Positions 21,656 to 28,674 of a stretch of DNA of 28,674 nt are shown in pieces (within the stretch, counting starts at the first letter, position 1; the number at the start of each line of letters is the position of its first letter). The stretch spans positions 1-28,674 of the forward strand of contig JAZOBN010000031.1 in assembly GCA_045595965.1 (NCBI GenBank), read 5' to 3'. Below the pieces are notes generated by a model, which made no database searches, had not been told where the DNA came from, and saw only the letters and a list, made by a program, of their open reading frames with translations. Source of the DNA: CAAGNP01 sp045595965 (GTDB lineage: Bacteria > Bacteroidota > Bacteroidia > Bacteroidales > UBA932). A program made the position numbers and the translations under genes.

Positions 21656-23677
21656 TTATGTGAGGCGGTTGAGCTCCTTGGAGAACTGATTTTTTACCAT
21701 CATCAGCACCTTTATCTGCTGCATCAGCTCGTTTTGCAGTTCTATGTTCCCATCTCTCTGTGCCTGTCCAAGCTGCTCCATGATAAGCTTGTAGGTGTAT
21801 TCGGTCACCTTGGCTTTGTAGATGAGGATTATTTTCGGAACATACATGTCGAGAACTTTCTCTTCAGGGATCAGAGATTTCTGGAACTCTTTGATGTTCA
21901 ACGTGAACTCTTCATATACCAGGTCAAGGACACATTTTGTTACATCCTCTTCGGCCCCTGTAGCGAAGAGACGGATTATCTTGTTGTTGTCTCTCTCCTG
22001 TTCACGGTATTCGAAGTATTTTTCGAAAATGTGCTTGAAAAGTCCATTCTGGAACTCAAGGTCATCGTTGTGCAACTCTGCAAAGATATAATCTGCAACC
22101 GAAATGTTCATTGCAGGAGCTGTATTTCCTACCGTCTGGTGCTCTTCGAAATGGATAGGACTCTCCCCGAATTTTACAAGATAGTAAAGAATCTCTTTTT
22201 CGTATGGGGCGAGGAATGGAACCTCCTTCCATCTGTTGTCAAGGGGGGCACCGTTGCTGTCAACCCTCTCTATTGTCGGTTCCTGTTCTTCAAGTGCACT
22301 GCGCCTCTCTTCCCTCTCCTGCTGTTTCCTCTTTTCGAATTCTCCCGATATGATGTGGTCTCTTCTGGCTTTACTCACCTCCGATGTGAGTACCTCCTGT
22401 TTGATGTTCAGCCTCTGGGCTGTCTGCTCTATATAGACAGTCCTTACAATCCTGTCGGGGATAATTGATATTGTCCTGACAATCTCTTTGATCAAGGATG
22501 CCTTGCGGATAGGATCACGCTCTATATCCTTGGAGAGAAGTTCATATTTGAACTGGATGAAATCGGTCTCGGCTCGGTTGAGAAAATCGATAATCTCATC
22601 CTGGGTATGGCTTCTGGCAAAGGAGTCCGGGTCGTGGCCATCGGGGAAAAGGGCGACTTTCACCTCAAGCCCCTCCTCAAGGAGCATATCTATCCCCCTT
22701 ATGGATGCCTTTATCCCGGCAGGGTCACCATCGTAGAGGACGGTGATTTTGTCTGTAAACCTCTTGATCAGACGGATCTGCCCTTGTGTAAGTGATGTGC
22801 CGGAAGATGCCACAACATTCTCTATCCCCGCCTGGTGAAAGGAGATTACATCTGTGTAACCCTCCACCAGATAACATTTGCCGAGCCTTGCAATTGCAGA
22901 TTTCGCCTGGAAAATTCCGTAGAGAGTGTTGCTTTTGTGGTAGATCTCAGTCTCGGGGGAGTTTACATATTTGGCGACAGATTTGTCTGAAAGGAGTGTC
23001 CTCCCTCCAAACGCAATCACCCTCCCGCTCAGGGAGTGGATGGGGAACATTACTCTGTCGTAAAATTTGTCAACGAGTGATCCGTCACTCCTCTCGATGC
23101 AGAGCCCTGTCCCTATCAAGAATTCTCTCTTGTAGCCCCCTTTCTGTGCTGCTGCAGCAAGGGTTGTTGTCCCTGTCATCTTTCTTGGGTCGGGGGAGAA
23201 ACCAAGTCCGAATTTCCGGATGGTCTCTTCGGAGAATCCGCGTGCCTCGTGGAAATAGGAGAGACCTATTGCCCTCCCTGCATCTGTGTTGAAAAGGGTG
23301 TCGGTATAGAATTGCCTTGCAAATTCAGAGACTGCAAGGAGTGATTCGTGTCGGAGCCTCTGTTCCGCATCCTGCCGGGTCTCCTCTTTCTCCACCACCT
23401 CGATTCCGTATTTCTTCCCAAGATATTTGAGCGCTTCCACATAGGTGAGCTGCTCGTGCTCCATTACAAATGTGATAGCACTGCCGGCCTTGCCGCAGCC
23501 GAAGCATTTGAAGATCCCTTTTGCAGGGGATACTGAAAATGAGGGAGTTTTCTCGTTGTGGAACGGGCAGCAGGCGATAAAATTGGCCCCTCTCCGCTTC
23601 AACGAGACGAAGTCACTCACCACATCGACAATCTCGGCGGTGTCAAGAATTTTTTGTATGGTATTACTGTCAATCAC
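21656..23677 (-). CDS. dnaG: DNA primase
   Basis: The 673-residue enzyme makes RNA primers at the replication fork. The N-terminal CHC2 zinc ribbon has Cys37, His40, Cys58 and Cys61 (CCPFH and CFGCG). A TOPRIM domain follows with VEGYTDVISFHQAG and VLYDGDPAG, whose acidic residues bind the catalytic metals. The C-terminal region (from about 430) is the helicase-binding part and is poorly conserved, as usual. The start is a GTG at 23675-23677; the sequence from there (MIDSNTIQKILDTAEIVDVV) aligns with the typical start of Bacteroidales primases. The -7 element ends only 5 nt before it, so the mRNA should be leaderless or nearly so. It is divergent from recA. Confidence 0.97.
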   Translation of the reverse strand: MIDSNTIQKILDTAEIVDVVSDFVSLKRRGANFIACCPFHNEKTPSFSVSPAKGIFKCFGCGKAGSAITFVMEHEQLTYVEALKYLGKKYGIEVVEKEETRQDAEQRLRHESLLAVSEFARQFYTDTLFNTDAGRAIGLSYFHEARGFSEETIRKFGLGFSPDPRKMTGTTTLAAAAQKGGYKREFLIGTGLCIERSDGSLVDKFYDRVMFPIHSLSGRVIAFGGRTLLSDKSVAKYVNSPETEIYHKSNTLYGIFQAKSAIARLGKCYLVEGYTDVISFHQAGIENVVASSGTSLTQGQIRLIKRFTDKITVLYDGDPAGIKASIRGIDMLLEEGLEVKVALFPDGHDPDSFARSHTQDEIIDFLNRAETDFIQFKYELLSKDIERDPIRKASLIKEIVRTISIIPDRIVRTVYIEQTAQRLNIKQEVLTSEVSKARRDHIISGEFEKRKQQEREERRSALEEQEPTIERVDSNGAPLDNRWKEVPFLAPYEKEILYYLVKFGESPIHFEEHQTVGNTAPAMNISVADYIFAELHNDDLEFQNGLFKHIFEKYFEYREQERDNNKIIRLFATGAEEDVTKCVLDLVYEEFTLNIKEFQKSLIPEEKVLDMYVPKIILIYKAKVTEYTYKLIMEQLGQAQRDGNIELQNELMQQIKVLMMVKNQFSKELNRLT

Positions 23678-23679
23678 GG

Positions 23680-23711
23680 TTGCAAAGATAGCAATATTAT
23701 CACTATATTTG
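23680..23711 (+). promoter_or_regulatory. Promoter of the recA operon
   Basis: TATATTTG at 23704-23711 matches TAnnTTTG, with TTG at 23680-23682 spaced by 21 bp. The recA ATG is 22 nt downstream. It overlaps the divergent dnaG promoter. No LexA-type palindrome stands out. Confidence 0.6.
23683..23690 (-). promoter_or_regulatory. Promoter -7 element for dnaG
   Basis: TATCTTTG on the minus strand matches TAnnTTTG, ending 5 nt before the GTG start of dnaG. It lies within the spacer of the recA promoter, so the two promoters share DNA. Confidence 0.55.
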
Positions 23712-23733
23712 CGTATTAAAATTTTATAGAATT

Positions 23734-24768
23734 ATGGGAAAACAAATTGAAGAGAATCAGGCTGCTGCCGGGGTAAATGAAGCCAAGTTGAAAGCATTGC
23801 AGGCAACAATCGCAAAGATTGAGAAGGATTTTGGAAAAGGGACAATCATGAAGATGGGGGATCAGCCTGAGTGGGAAGTTTCCACAATCGGGTCGGGCTC
23901 AATTGCTCTTGACCACGCATTGGGAATAGGGGGGTATCCCAGAGGACGTGTCATTGAGATTTACGGACCCGAGTCAAGCGGTAAGACCACATTGGCGATC
24001 CATGCCATTGCCCAGGCTCAGAAAAATGGCGGTATTGCAGCCATTATCGATGCAGAACACGCATTTGACCGTACATACGCAAAAAATCTTGGGGTGAATG
24101 TCGATACATTGCTCATTTCACAACCAGATAACGGAGAACAGGCTCTCGAGGTGGCGGACAACCTCATCAGAAGCGGGGCAATCGATATTATTGTAATCGA
24201 CTCTGTCGCAGCGTTGACACCCAAGGCTGAAATCGAAGGGGAGATGGGTGACTCGAAGATGGGGCTTCAGGCACGTCTTATGAGCCAGGCGTTGAGAAAA
24301 CTTACAGCAAATATCGCAAAGACAAACACCTGCTGCATCTTTATCAACCAGCTGCGTGAAAAGATCGGTGTGATGTTCGGCAATCCCGAGACTACTACCG
24401 GTGGTAACGCCCTGAAATTCTACGCATCTGTCCGTATCGATGTGAGAAAAGTTACCCAGCTTAAGGATGGCGAGGCTGCTACAGGTAACCGCACCCGTGC
24501 CAAAATCGTTAAAAACAAGATGGCTCCACCATTCCGCAAGGCAGAATTTGACATTGTCTTCGGAGAGGGTATCTCAAAAATCGGAGAAATTGTCGATTTG
24601 GGAGTTGAATTTGAGGTTATCAAAAAGAGCGGTTCGTGGTTCAGCTACAACGATGCAAAGCTGGCACAAGGTCGCGATGCTGTGAAACAGTTGCTTCAGG
24701 ACAATCCAGAATTGATGGAGGAGATTGAAGCAAAGATTCGTGAGCAAATGAAAAATTACGCAGAATAA
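23734..24768 (+). CDS. recA: Recombinase RecA
   Basis: The 344-residue protein is a standard RecA, which forms ATP-dependent filaments on single-stranded DNA for strand exchange and repair. The Walker A motif is GPESSGKTT at 78-86. The Walker B strand is IDIIVIDSVAAL, and the DNA-binding loop regions include GDSKMGLQARLMSQALRKLT and FINQLREKIGVMFGNPETTTGG. The N-terminus has a short extension rich in Gln and Ala before the polymerisation helix. It heads a tight operon with rlmN, recX, prfB and a PEGA protein, with gaps of 5 bp or so. The start ATG at 23734 has no obvious Shine-Dalgarno, as is usual in the phylum. Confidence 0.98.
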   Translation: MGKQIEENQAAAGVNEAKLKALQATIAKIEKDFGKGTIMKMGDQPEWEVSTIGSGSIALDHALGIGGYPRGRVIEIYGPESSGKTTLAIHAIAQAQKNGGIAAIIDAEHAFDRTYAKNLGVNVDTLLISQPDNGEQALEVADNLIRSGAIDIIVIDSVAALTPKAEIEGEMGDSKMGLQARLMSQALRKLTANIAKTNTCCIFINQLREKIGVMFGNPETTTGGNALKFYASVRIDVRKVTQLKDGEAATGNRTRAKIVKNKMAPPFRKAEFDIVFGEGISKIGEIVDLGVEFEVIKKSGSWFSYNDAKLAQGRDAVKQLLQDNPELMEEIEAKIREQMKNYAE

Positions 24769-24773
24769 TAGGC

Positions 24774-25775
24774 GTGAAATCTCTATTAGGACATAATTTG
24801 GAAGAGTTGAAATATATTGTTTCACTCTTCGGGCTACCCTCTTTTACTGCCAAGCAGATTGCTGACTGGCTTTACAAAAAGAGGGTAAAGTCCATTGATC
24901 AGATGACAAATCTCTCCAAATCTGCGCGGGAGAAACTCGCTTCTGAATATGAAGTGGGAAGGTTGGAGTATTCGGGTAAAATCGTATCGACCGACGGGAC
25001 GAAGAAATATCTTTTTATGACAGGTGAGAGGGGGGTTGAGACTGTGATGATCCCCGATGATGACCGATATACTGTCTGTGTCTCATCGCAAGTGGGGTGC
25101 AAGATGGGTTGTAAGTTCTGTATGACAGGAAGACAGGGATTCCACGGCCACCTGACACCGGCACAGATTCTCTCCCAGTTTATGGAGATAGATGAAGCAC
25201 AGCTCCTCACAAATGCTGTATTTATGGGGATGGGGGAGCCATTGGACAACTACCCTGCAGTGATGAAGACCATAGAGATTCTGACTGCAGAGTGGGGGTT
25301 CGGCTGGAGTCCCAAAAGGATAACCCTCTCCACAATAGGTGTCCATCCTACCCTCAAAAACTATCTTGATGAGTGCAAATGCCATCTGGCAGTGAGCCTT
25401 CACGACCCATTTCCACAGGAGAGGCTGACCCTTATGCCTATGCAGAAACCATTCCCTATCGAAGAGAGTGTCAAACTTATAAAACAATACGACTTTACCG
25501 GACAGCGGAGGGTGAGTTTTGAATATATCATGTTTGCTGGGGTCAACGACTCTAAAAGACATGCAGATGCACTGGTGAGGATGCTTGACGGACTTGAGTG
25601 CAGAATCAACCTTATCCGTTTCCATAAGATTCCAGATTCGGAACTCTCTCCATCACCTATGCCGGTGATAGAGGCATTCAAGAAGAGACTGAATGATGCC
25701 GGGATTGTCACCACCCTCAGGGCCTCAAGGGGGGAAGATGTCCTTGCCGCATGCGGTATGTTGGCTGGAAAATAG
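24774..25775 (+). CDS. rlmN: Dual-specificity rRNA/tRNA adenine C2-methyltransferase RlmN
   Basis: The 333-residue radical-SAM enzyme methylates C2 of A2503 in 23S rRNA and A37 in some tRNAs. The iron-sulfur cluster motif Cys-x3-Cys-x2-Cys is at Cys109, Cys113 and Cys116 (GCKMGCKFC). The GMGEPLDN motif follows, and the C-terminal catalytic Cys327 lies in AACGMLAG. The start is GTG at 24774, 5 bp after the recA stop codon, in the same transcript. The length is slightly below that of E. coli RlmN but typical for Bacteroidota. Cfr-type resistance is unlikely, because the sequence has the usual RlmN N-terminal domain and housekeeping context. Confidence 0.95.
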   Translation: MKSLLGHNLEELKYIVSLFGLPSFTAKQIADWLYKKRVKSIDQMTNLSKSAREKLASEYEVGRLEYSGKIVSTDGTKKYLFMTGERGVETVMIPDDDRYTVCVSSQVGCKMGCKFCMTGRQGFHGHLTPAQILSQFMEIDEAQLLTNAVFMGMGEPLDNYPAVMKTIEILTAEWGFGWSPKRITLSTIGVHPTLKNYLDECKCHLAVSLHDPFPQERLTLMPMQKPFPIEESVKLIKQYDFTGQRRVSFEYIMFAGVNDSKRHADALVRMLDGLECRINLIRFHKIPDSELSPSPMPVIEAFKKRLNDAGIVTTLRASRGEDVLAACGMLAGK

Positions 25776-25781
25776 CGATAT

Positions 25782-26252
25782 ATGGACTCCGGGACTGTAA
25801 ATATATCGGCGGTGGTGTCACGGATCGAGGGGTTGTGCTCGAGGAGGGAGTGCTGTTCCAAAGATATCCGGGAGAAACTTCTCAAAAAGGGGATATCCCG
25901 CGAGAAGGCAGATGAAATAGTGGAGAAACTGGTCGAGCAGCGGTTTATTGATGACAGAAGATATGCTGTCGCTTTTTCGAGGGACAAATCCTCGTTGTCG
26001 GGTTGGGGGATGAAAAAAATTGAGTTCCAGTTGAAACTGAAAGGGATCCTTCCGGCAGATATAAAAGAGGCACTTCAGGAGGTAGATGACCTGAAGGCAA
26101 GGGGGAGGATGGAGGAGATCATCGAGAGGAAATGGAGAGAATTGGAGAGGGAGAAGGAGCTGCACACCAGGAGGATGAAGACCATCAGGTTTGCCCTTGG
26201 ACGCGGATACACTTATGAAGAGGTGTCACAGTTTGTAAAAAATTTGAAATAA
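25782..26252 (+). CDS. recX: Regulatory protein RecX
   Basis: The 156-residue protein is built of short three-helix repeats typical of RecX (LCSRRECCSKDIREKLLKKG; VEKLVEQRFIDDRRYAVAFS; WGMKKIEFQLKLKGI). RecX binds in the groove of RecA filaments and limits their extension and activity. The length matches the family. It lies 6 bp after rlmN and two genes after recA in the same operon, so it will be made with RecA. The C-terminal part has a Lys/Arg/Glu-rich helix (MEEIIERKWRELEREKELHT) before the last repeat. Confidence 0.92.
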   Translation: MDSGTVNISAVVSRIEGLCSRRECCSKDIREKLLKKGISREKADEIVEKLVEQRFIDDRRYAVAFSRDKSSLSGWGMKKIEFQLKLKGILPADIKEALQEVDDLKARGRMEEIIERKWRELEREKELHTRRMKTIRFALGRGYTYEEVSQFVKNLK

Positions 26253-26258
26253 CACGAT

Positions 26259-27345
26259 ATGATCACATTAGAGCAGATTAAAGATTTGCATCAGCGTATT
26301 GATACGCTGGGGAGGTGTCTTTGACCTCGATTCGAAGAGAAAAGAGGTAGATGAAGCACAGGCCAAGACCACTGCGCCCGGTTTTTGGGATGATCCCAAA
26401 GAGGCAGAGAAATTCCTTAAAGAGTTGTCTGCTGTCAAATTCTGGGTCGTCGCTTTCGATGAAATAACTTCATTGTCATCCGATCTGGATGTCTTTATCG
26501 AGTTCGCAAAAGATGATCCGGGTGTTGAGGAGGATGTTCAGGAGCAATATGGATTGCTTTTGGAAAAAGTCGAGGATCTTGAAGCAAGGAATATGCTGGG
26601 TGCAGAGGGGGATAATCTTGGTGCCATACTGAAAATCAACTCCGGTGCAGGGGGGACAGAGAGCAATGACTGGTCCTCTATGCTCATGAGGATGTATATC
26701 CGCTGGGGTGAGAGAAACGGTTACAAAGTGAGGGTCGCCGATGTAGTCGAGGGTGATGAGGCGGGGATCAAATCGGTCACCATGGAGTTTGAAGGGGAGT
26801 TTGCTTTCGGGTATCTGAAGGCTGAGAGTGGGGTGCACCGTCTTGTGAGGATATCACCTTTCAATGCCCAAGGGAAGAGACAGACAACCTTCTCATCGGT
26901 CTTTGTCTACCCTTTGGTCGATGACACTATTGAGATCGAAATCAACCCTTCCGATCTGGAGTGGGATACATACCGTTCGTCCGGTGCAGGGGGACAAAAT
27001 GTGAATAAGGTGGAGACAGGTGTCCGTGTAAGACACATCCCCACAGGTATTGTGGTGGAGAACACCGAGACCCGTTCACAACTTGACAACAGACAGAATG
27101 CCCTCAGAATTCTGAAATCACACCTATATGATCTTGAACTCAAAAAGAGGGAGGAGAAAAAGGCAGAACTTGAGGGACAGAAGAAAAAGATCGAGTGGGG
27201 ATCTCAAATCAGAAGTTATGTGCTTCACCCCTACAAGATGGTGAAGGATCTACGTACCGGTTACGAAACATCAGATACCCAAGGGGTTCTTGATGGAGAT
27301 TTGAATGCATTTATAAAGACATACCTAATGGAAGGACAATCATGA
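26259..27345 (+). CDS. prfB: Peptide chain release factor 2, with programmed +1 frameshift
   Basis: The gene starts at ATG 26259 and reads 21 codons to CTT (26319-26321), followed by an in-frame TGA at 26322-26324. Skipping one T gives GAC at 26323 and continues to 27345, for 361 residues in total. This is the classic RF2 autoregulatory frameshift: low RF2 slows termination at TGA and allows the +1 slip. GGGGAGG at 26309-26315 lies 3 nt before CTT and acts as the stimulatory Shine-Dalgarno-like site. The stop-codon recognition tripeptide SPF is at 199-201 and the catalytic GGQ at 244-246. It follows recX by 6 bp and overlaps the next gene by 4 bp (ATGA). A gene call starting at 26299 misses the true N-terminus. 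Confidence 0.95.
26309..26325 (+). promoter_or_regulatory. RF2 programmed frameshift site
   Basis: The sequence is GGGGAGG-TGT-CTT-TGA-C: an internal Shine-Dalgarno-like site, a 3-nt spacer, the slippery CTT codon, the weak TGA C stop and a +1 resumption at GAC. All elements of the known prfB signal are present. Confidence 0.95.
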
Positions 27346-28109
27346 AAAAGCTACTCTTTACAATTCTTCTTTTGTTCACTTGTGTCTTTGCTTTCGGGCA
27401 AGCCCTTGAGATATCCCTTCAAGGTGGGATCAAAGAGGTTCCCAACGATCTTGATGCAAGGGTCTACAGCCCTGTCAAGGATCAGAACAACAGGAGCTGT
27501 GCATTGATCAAGGTTAGTGTTACCAATACCTTGAAAAACCCTCTGACTCTTGATGTTGGAGGATTGGGTGTTACCAAGAGGGAGGAGAGGGAAAATGGAC
27601 AGATATGGTTCTATGTCCCCTATCGGGTAAAAAACCTTTCGTTCAGGTGTCAGGATTATAACGATATTCCGATCATCCCTGTCCAATTGAAAGAGGCTAC
27701 AGTCTATACCTTGAAATTCCAGACATCTGTCCTCGCCCAGACAGTCTATCAGGTGCAGGCGTCAAGTAATTTTCTGAAAATCATTGTCAGTGAACCAGGT
27801 GCTACAATTTCGTTAGGACTTACGGACAATTATGAGAAGTTGAGTGAGATGCTTTCAGATAAGTTGTTTAGTAAGCGACTTGACTATGGAGAGTACTATT
27901 ACAAGGTTACCCACCCCCTTTATCACGATTATACAGGCAAGGTTGTTTTGAATGGTGAGACCAAAGATGTTGTAGTCAACATGAAACCAGCATACAGTTA
28001 TTTATCTGTAGAATCAACTCCGAGTGGTGCAACAGTCTTTGTCAATGGAGAACAAAAAGGGATTACCCCCTGCAAGATAGAGGACAAATATCCAAGAGGG
28101 AGGTGTTGA
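27342..28109 (+). CDS. Exported PEGA-repeat protein, N-terminal part up to a frame break
   Basis: The frame starts with the ATG of an ATGA overlap with prfB and has a signal peptide (1-19, ending FAFG). Residues 20-150 form an unrecognised beta-rich region; residues 150-210 include a PEGA-like stretch (GEYYYKVTHPLYHDYTG), and a clear PEGA domain begins at about 222 (LSVESTPSGATVFVNGEQKG). It stops at TGA 28107-28109 in the middle of that PEGA domain. The remainder of the domain and at least two more continue in the +1 frame. So this is either one gene with a one-base insertion (an extra A near 28094 would explain it), a sequence error, or a recoded gene. PEGA proteins are extracytoplasmic and often bind to surface layers or other proteins; the function here is unknown. 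Confidence 0.7.
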   Translation: MKKLLFTILLLFTCVFAFGQALEISLQGGIKEVPNDLDARVYSPVKDQNNRSCALIKVSVTNTLKNPLTLDVGGLGVTKREERENGQIWFYVPYRVKNLSFRCQDYNDIPIIPVQLKEATVYTLKFQTSVLAQTVYQVQASSNFLKIIVSEPGATISLGLTDNYEKLSEMLSDKLFSKRLDYGEYYYKVTHPLYHDYTGKVVLNGETKDVVVNMKPAYSYLSVESTPSGATVFVNGEQKGITPCKIEDKYPRGRC

Positions 28110-28674
28110 TGTCCGACTTCAGAGGAACGATTACTATCCCCATACTCAACAGGTGAATGTTTCAGGAGACGGAGCCCGAGAGACTGTTCACTTTAATCTC
28201 AAACCACAGTTTGCCACAGTGACCTTAAAGTGTAAAGATCTTCAAGCTGAAATATGGATCGATGGTCAAAAGATGGGAGTTGGTACTTGGTCCGGTCATG
28301 TCAGCACTCTATCTCGCCAACATGTAGTTACTGTAAAACGGGAAGGGCATCAGGAGCAGGAGATTGCGTTAGAACTTTCTGATGGGGAACAGGTGACTCG
28401 TGAAGTCGTAGCACCTATTCCTCTGTATGGAACATTGGTGGTGGAGAGTAATCCGGAACTCTCTAAGGTGCTGGTTGATGGGAAAGAGCTGGGGACAACC
28501 CCATTACTTAAAGAGGTCCTTGCGGGCAAACACAAAATTGAGATTGTAAAAGAGGGTTATAAGACCCACATCCAAGATATCGTAATAGAGCACAACAAAG
28601 AGTTGTCGCTCAATAAATCACTTGTCAAGCAAGCTGTTGCTAAAGTTGCCGCTGCTGCAGGTGATTCCTATCCG
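28108..28674 (+). CDS. PEGA-repeat protein, continuation in the +1 frame, running off the window
   Basis: From the TGA of the upstream part, the +1 frame reads DVRLQRNDYYPH and stays open to 28674. It holds the end of the first PEGA domain, a second (IWIDGQKMGVG...VVTVKREGHQEQEI) and a third (LVVESNPELSKVLVDGKELG, then HKIEIVKEGYKTHIQD). The frame is closed upstream by TAG at 28078-28080, and there is no ATG, GTG or TTG start near the junction in this frame, so it is not an independent gene. The frame change must fall in 28081-28109. The C-terminus lies outside the window. Confidence 0.7.

Noticed and set aside
21053..22468. Long plus-strand open frame of 471 codons opposite metG and dnaG
   Set aside because: It lies antisense to two clear housekeeping genes, crosses their intergenic gap, and its Cys/Phe/Leu-rich composition is typical of a reverse-strand shadow.
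18213..23682. TCAATCACGGTTG present at both 18213-18225 and 23670-23682
   Set aside because: A single shared 13-mer is expected by chance in a window of this size, and the contexts (tRNA leader and dnaG start) are unrelated.
24774..25775. Cfr-type 23S rRNA methyltransferase
   Set aside because: The conserved operon position between recA and recX and the N-terminal domain fit chromosomal RlmN.
26299..27345. Release factor 2 gene starting within the open frame at 26299
   Set aside because: This omits the conserved N-terminal codons and the in-frame TGA; the programmed frameshift from ATG 26259 explains the full protein.

Overview
The window looks like a chromosomal segment of a Bacteroidota bacterium, most likely of the order Bacteroidales. 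Three things point there: the gene content (fimbrillin-like and BACON-domain lipoproteins, a membrane-anchored TPR-AraC regulator, a TonB receptor with a carboxypeptidase-D-like N-terminal domain, an HU-CCDC81-type protein, PEGA repeats); the promoters, which almost all carry a TAnnTTTG -7 element and sometimes a TTTG/TTG near -33; and the scarcity of Shine-Dalgarno sites. Genus cannot be fixed from sequence alone.

Layout. 1-140 is the right end of an IS3-family (IS150-like) element. 147-3163 is a minus-strand surface-protein locus: a TPR-AraC regulator, two tiny ORFs of 39 and 48 codons, then a fimbrillin-like lipoprotein. An operator-like direct repeat with 21-bp spacing lies just upstream of the tiny ORFs. 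3188-5330 holds a membrane-anchored PHP-domain protein convergent with, and overlapping, a family-2 glycosyltransferase. 5453-9409 is an exported peptidase pair (S58 then M16, minus strand). 9480-14871 runs on the plus strand: ABC-F ATPase, a His-rich small membrane protein with a TonB-dependent receptor, and a TauE/SafE permease. 14984-17947 is a large lipoprotein with BACON, leucine-rich, thioredoxin-like and M64 metallopeptidase regions. 18028-19063 has divergent tRNA-Asn and tRNA-Glu genes; an HU-like protein gene follows tRNA-Glu by 20 bp with no promoter of its own in sight. 19064-19513 is a non-coding convergent gap with a terminator, two 45-bp hairpin repeats and a 136-bp palindromic element. 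19514-23677 is metG and dnaG (minus). 23734 to the end is a tight plus-strand operon recA-rlmN-recX-prfB followed by a PEGA-repeat protein.

The most notable signals are: (i) the regulator/operator/micro-ORF/lipoprotein locus; (ii) the structured repeat cluster between the HU-like gene and metG, whose three units start exactly 72 bp apart; (iii) the programmed +1 frameshift in prfB, and a +1 frame break in the PEGA gene at a TGA preceded by the same nine bases, GGGAGGTGT, found at the prfB site; (iv) repeated placement of the -7 element 4-8 nt before the start codon, implying leaderless or nearly leaderless mRNAs; and (v) the LRR-M64 chimeric lipoprotein, flanked by a 15-bp direct repeat that includes half of a terminator hairpin.
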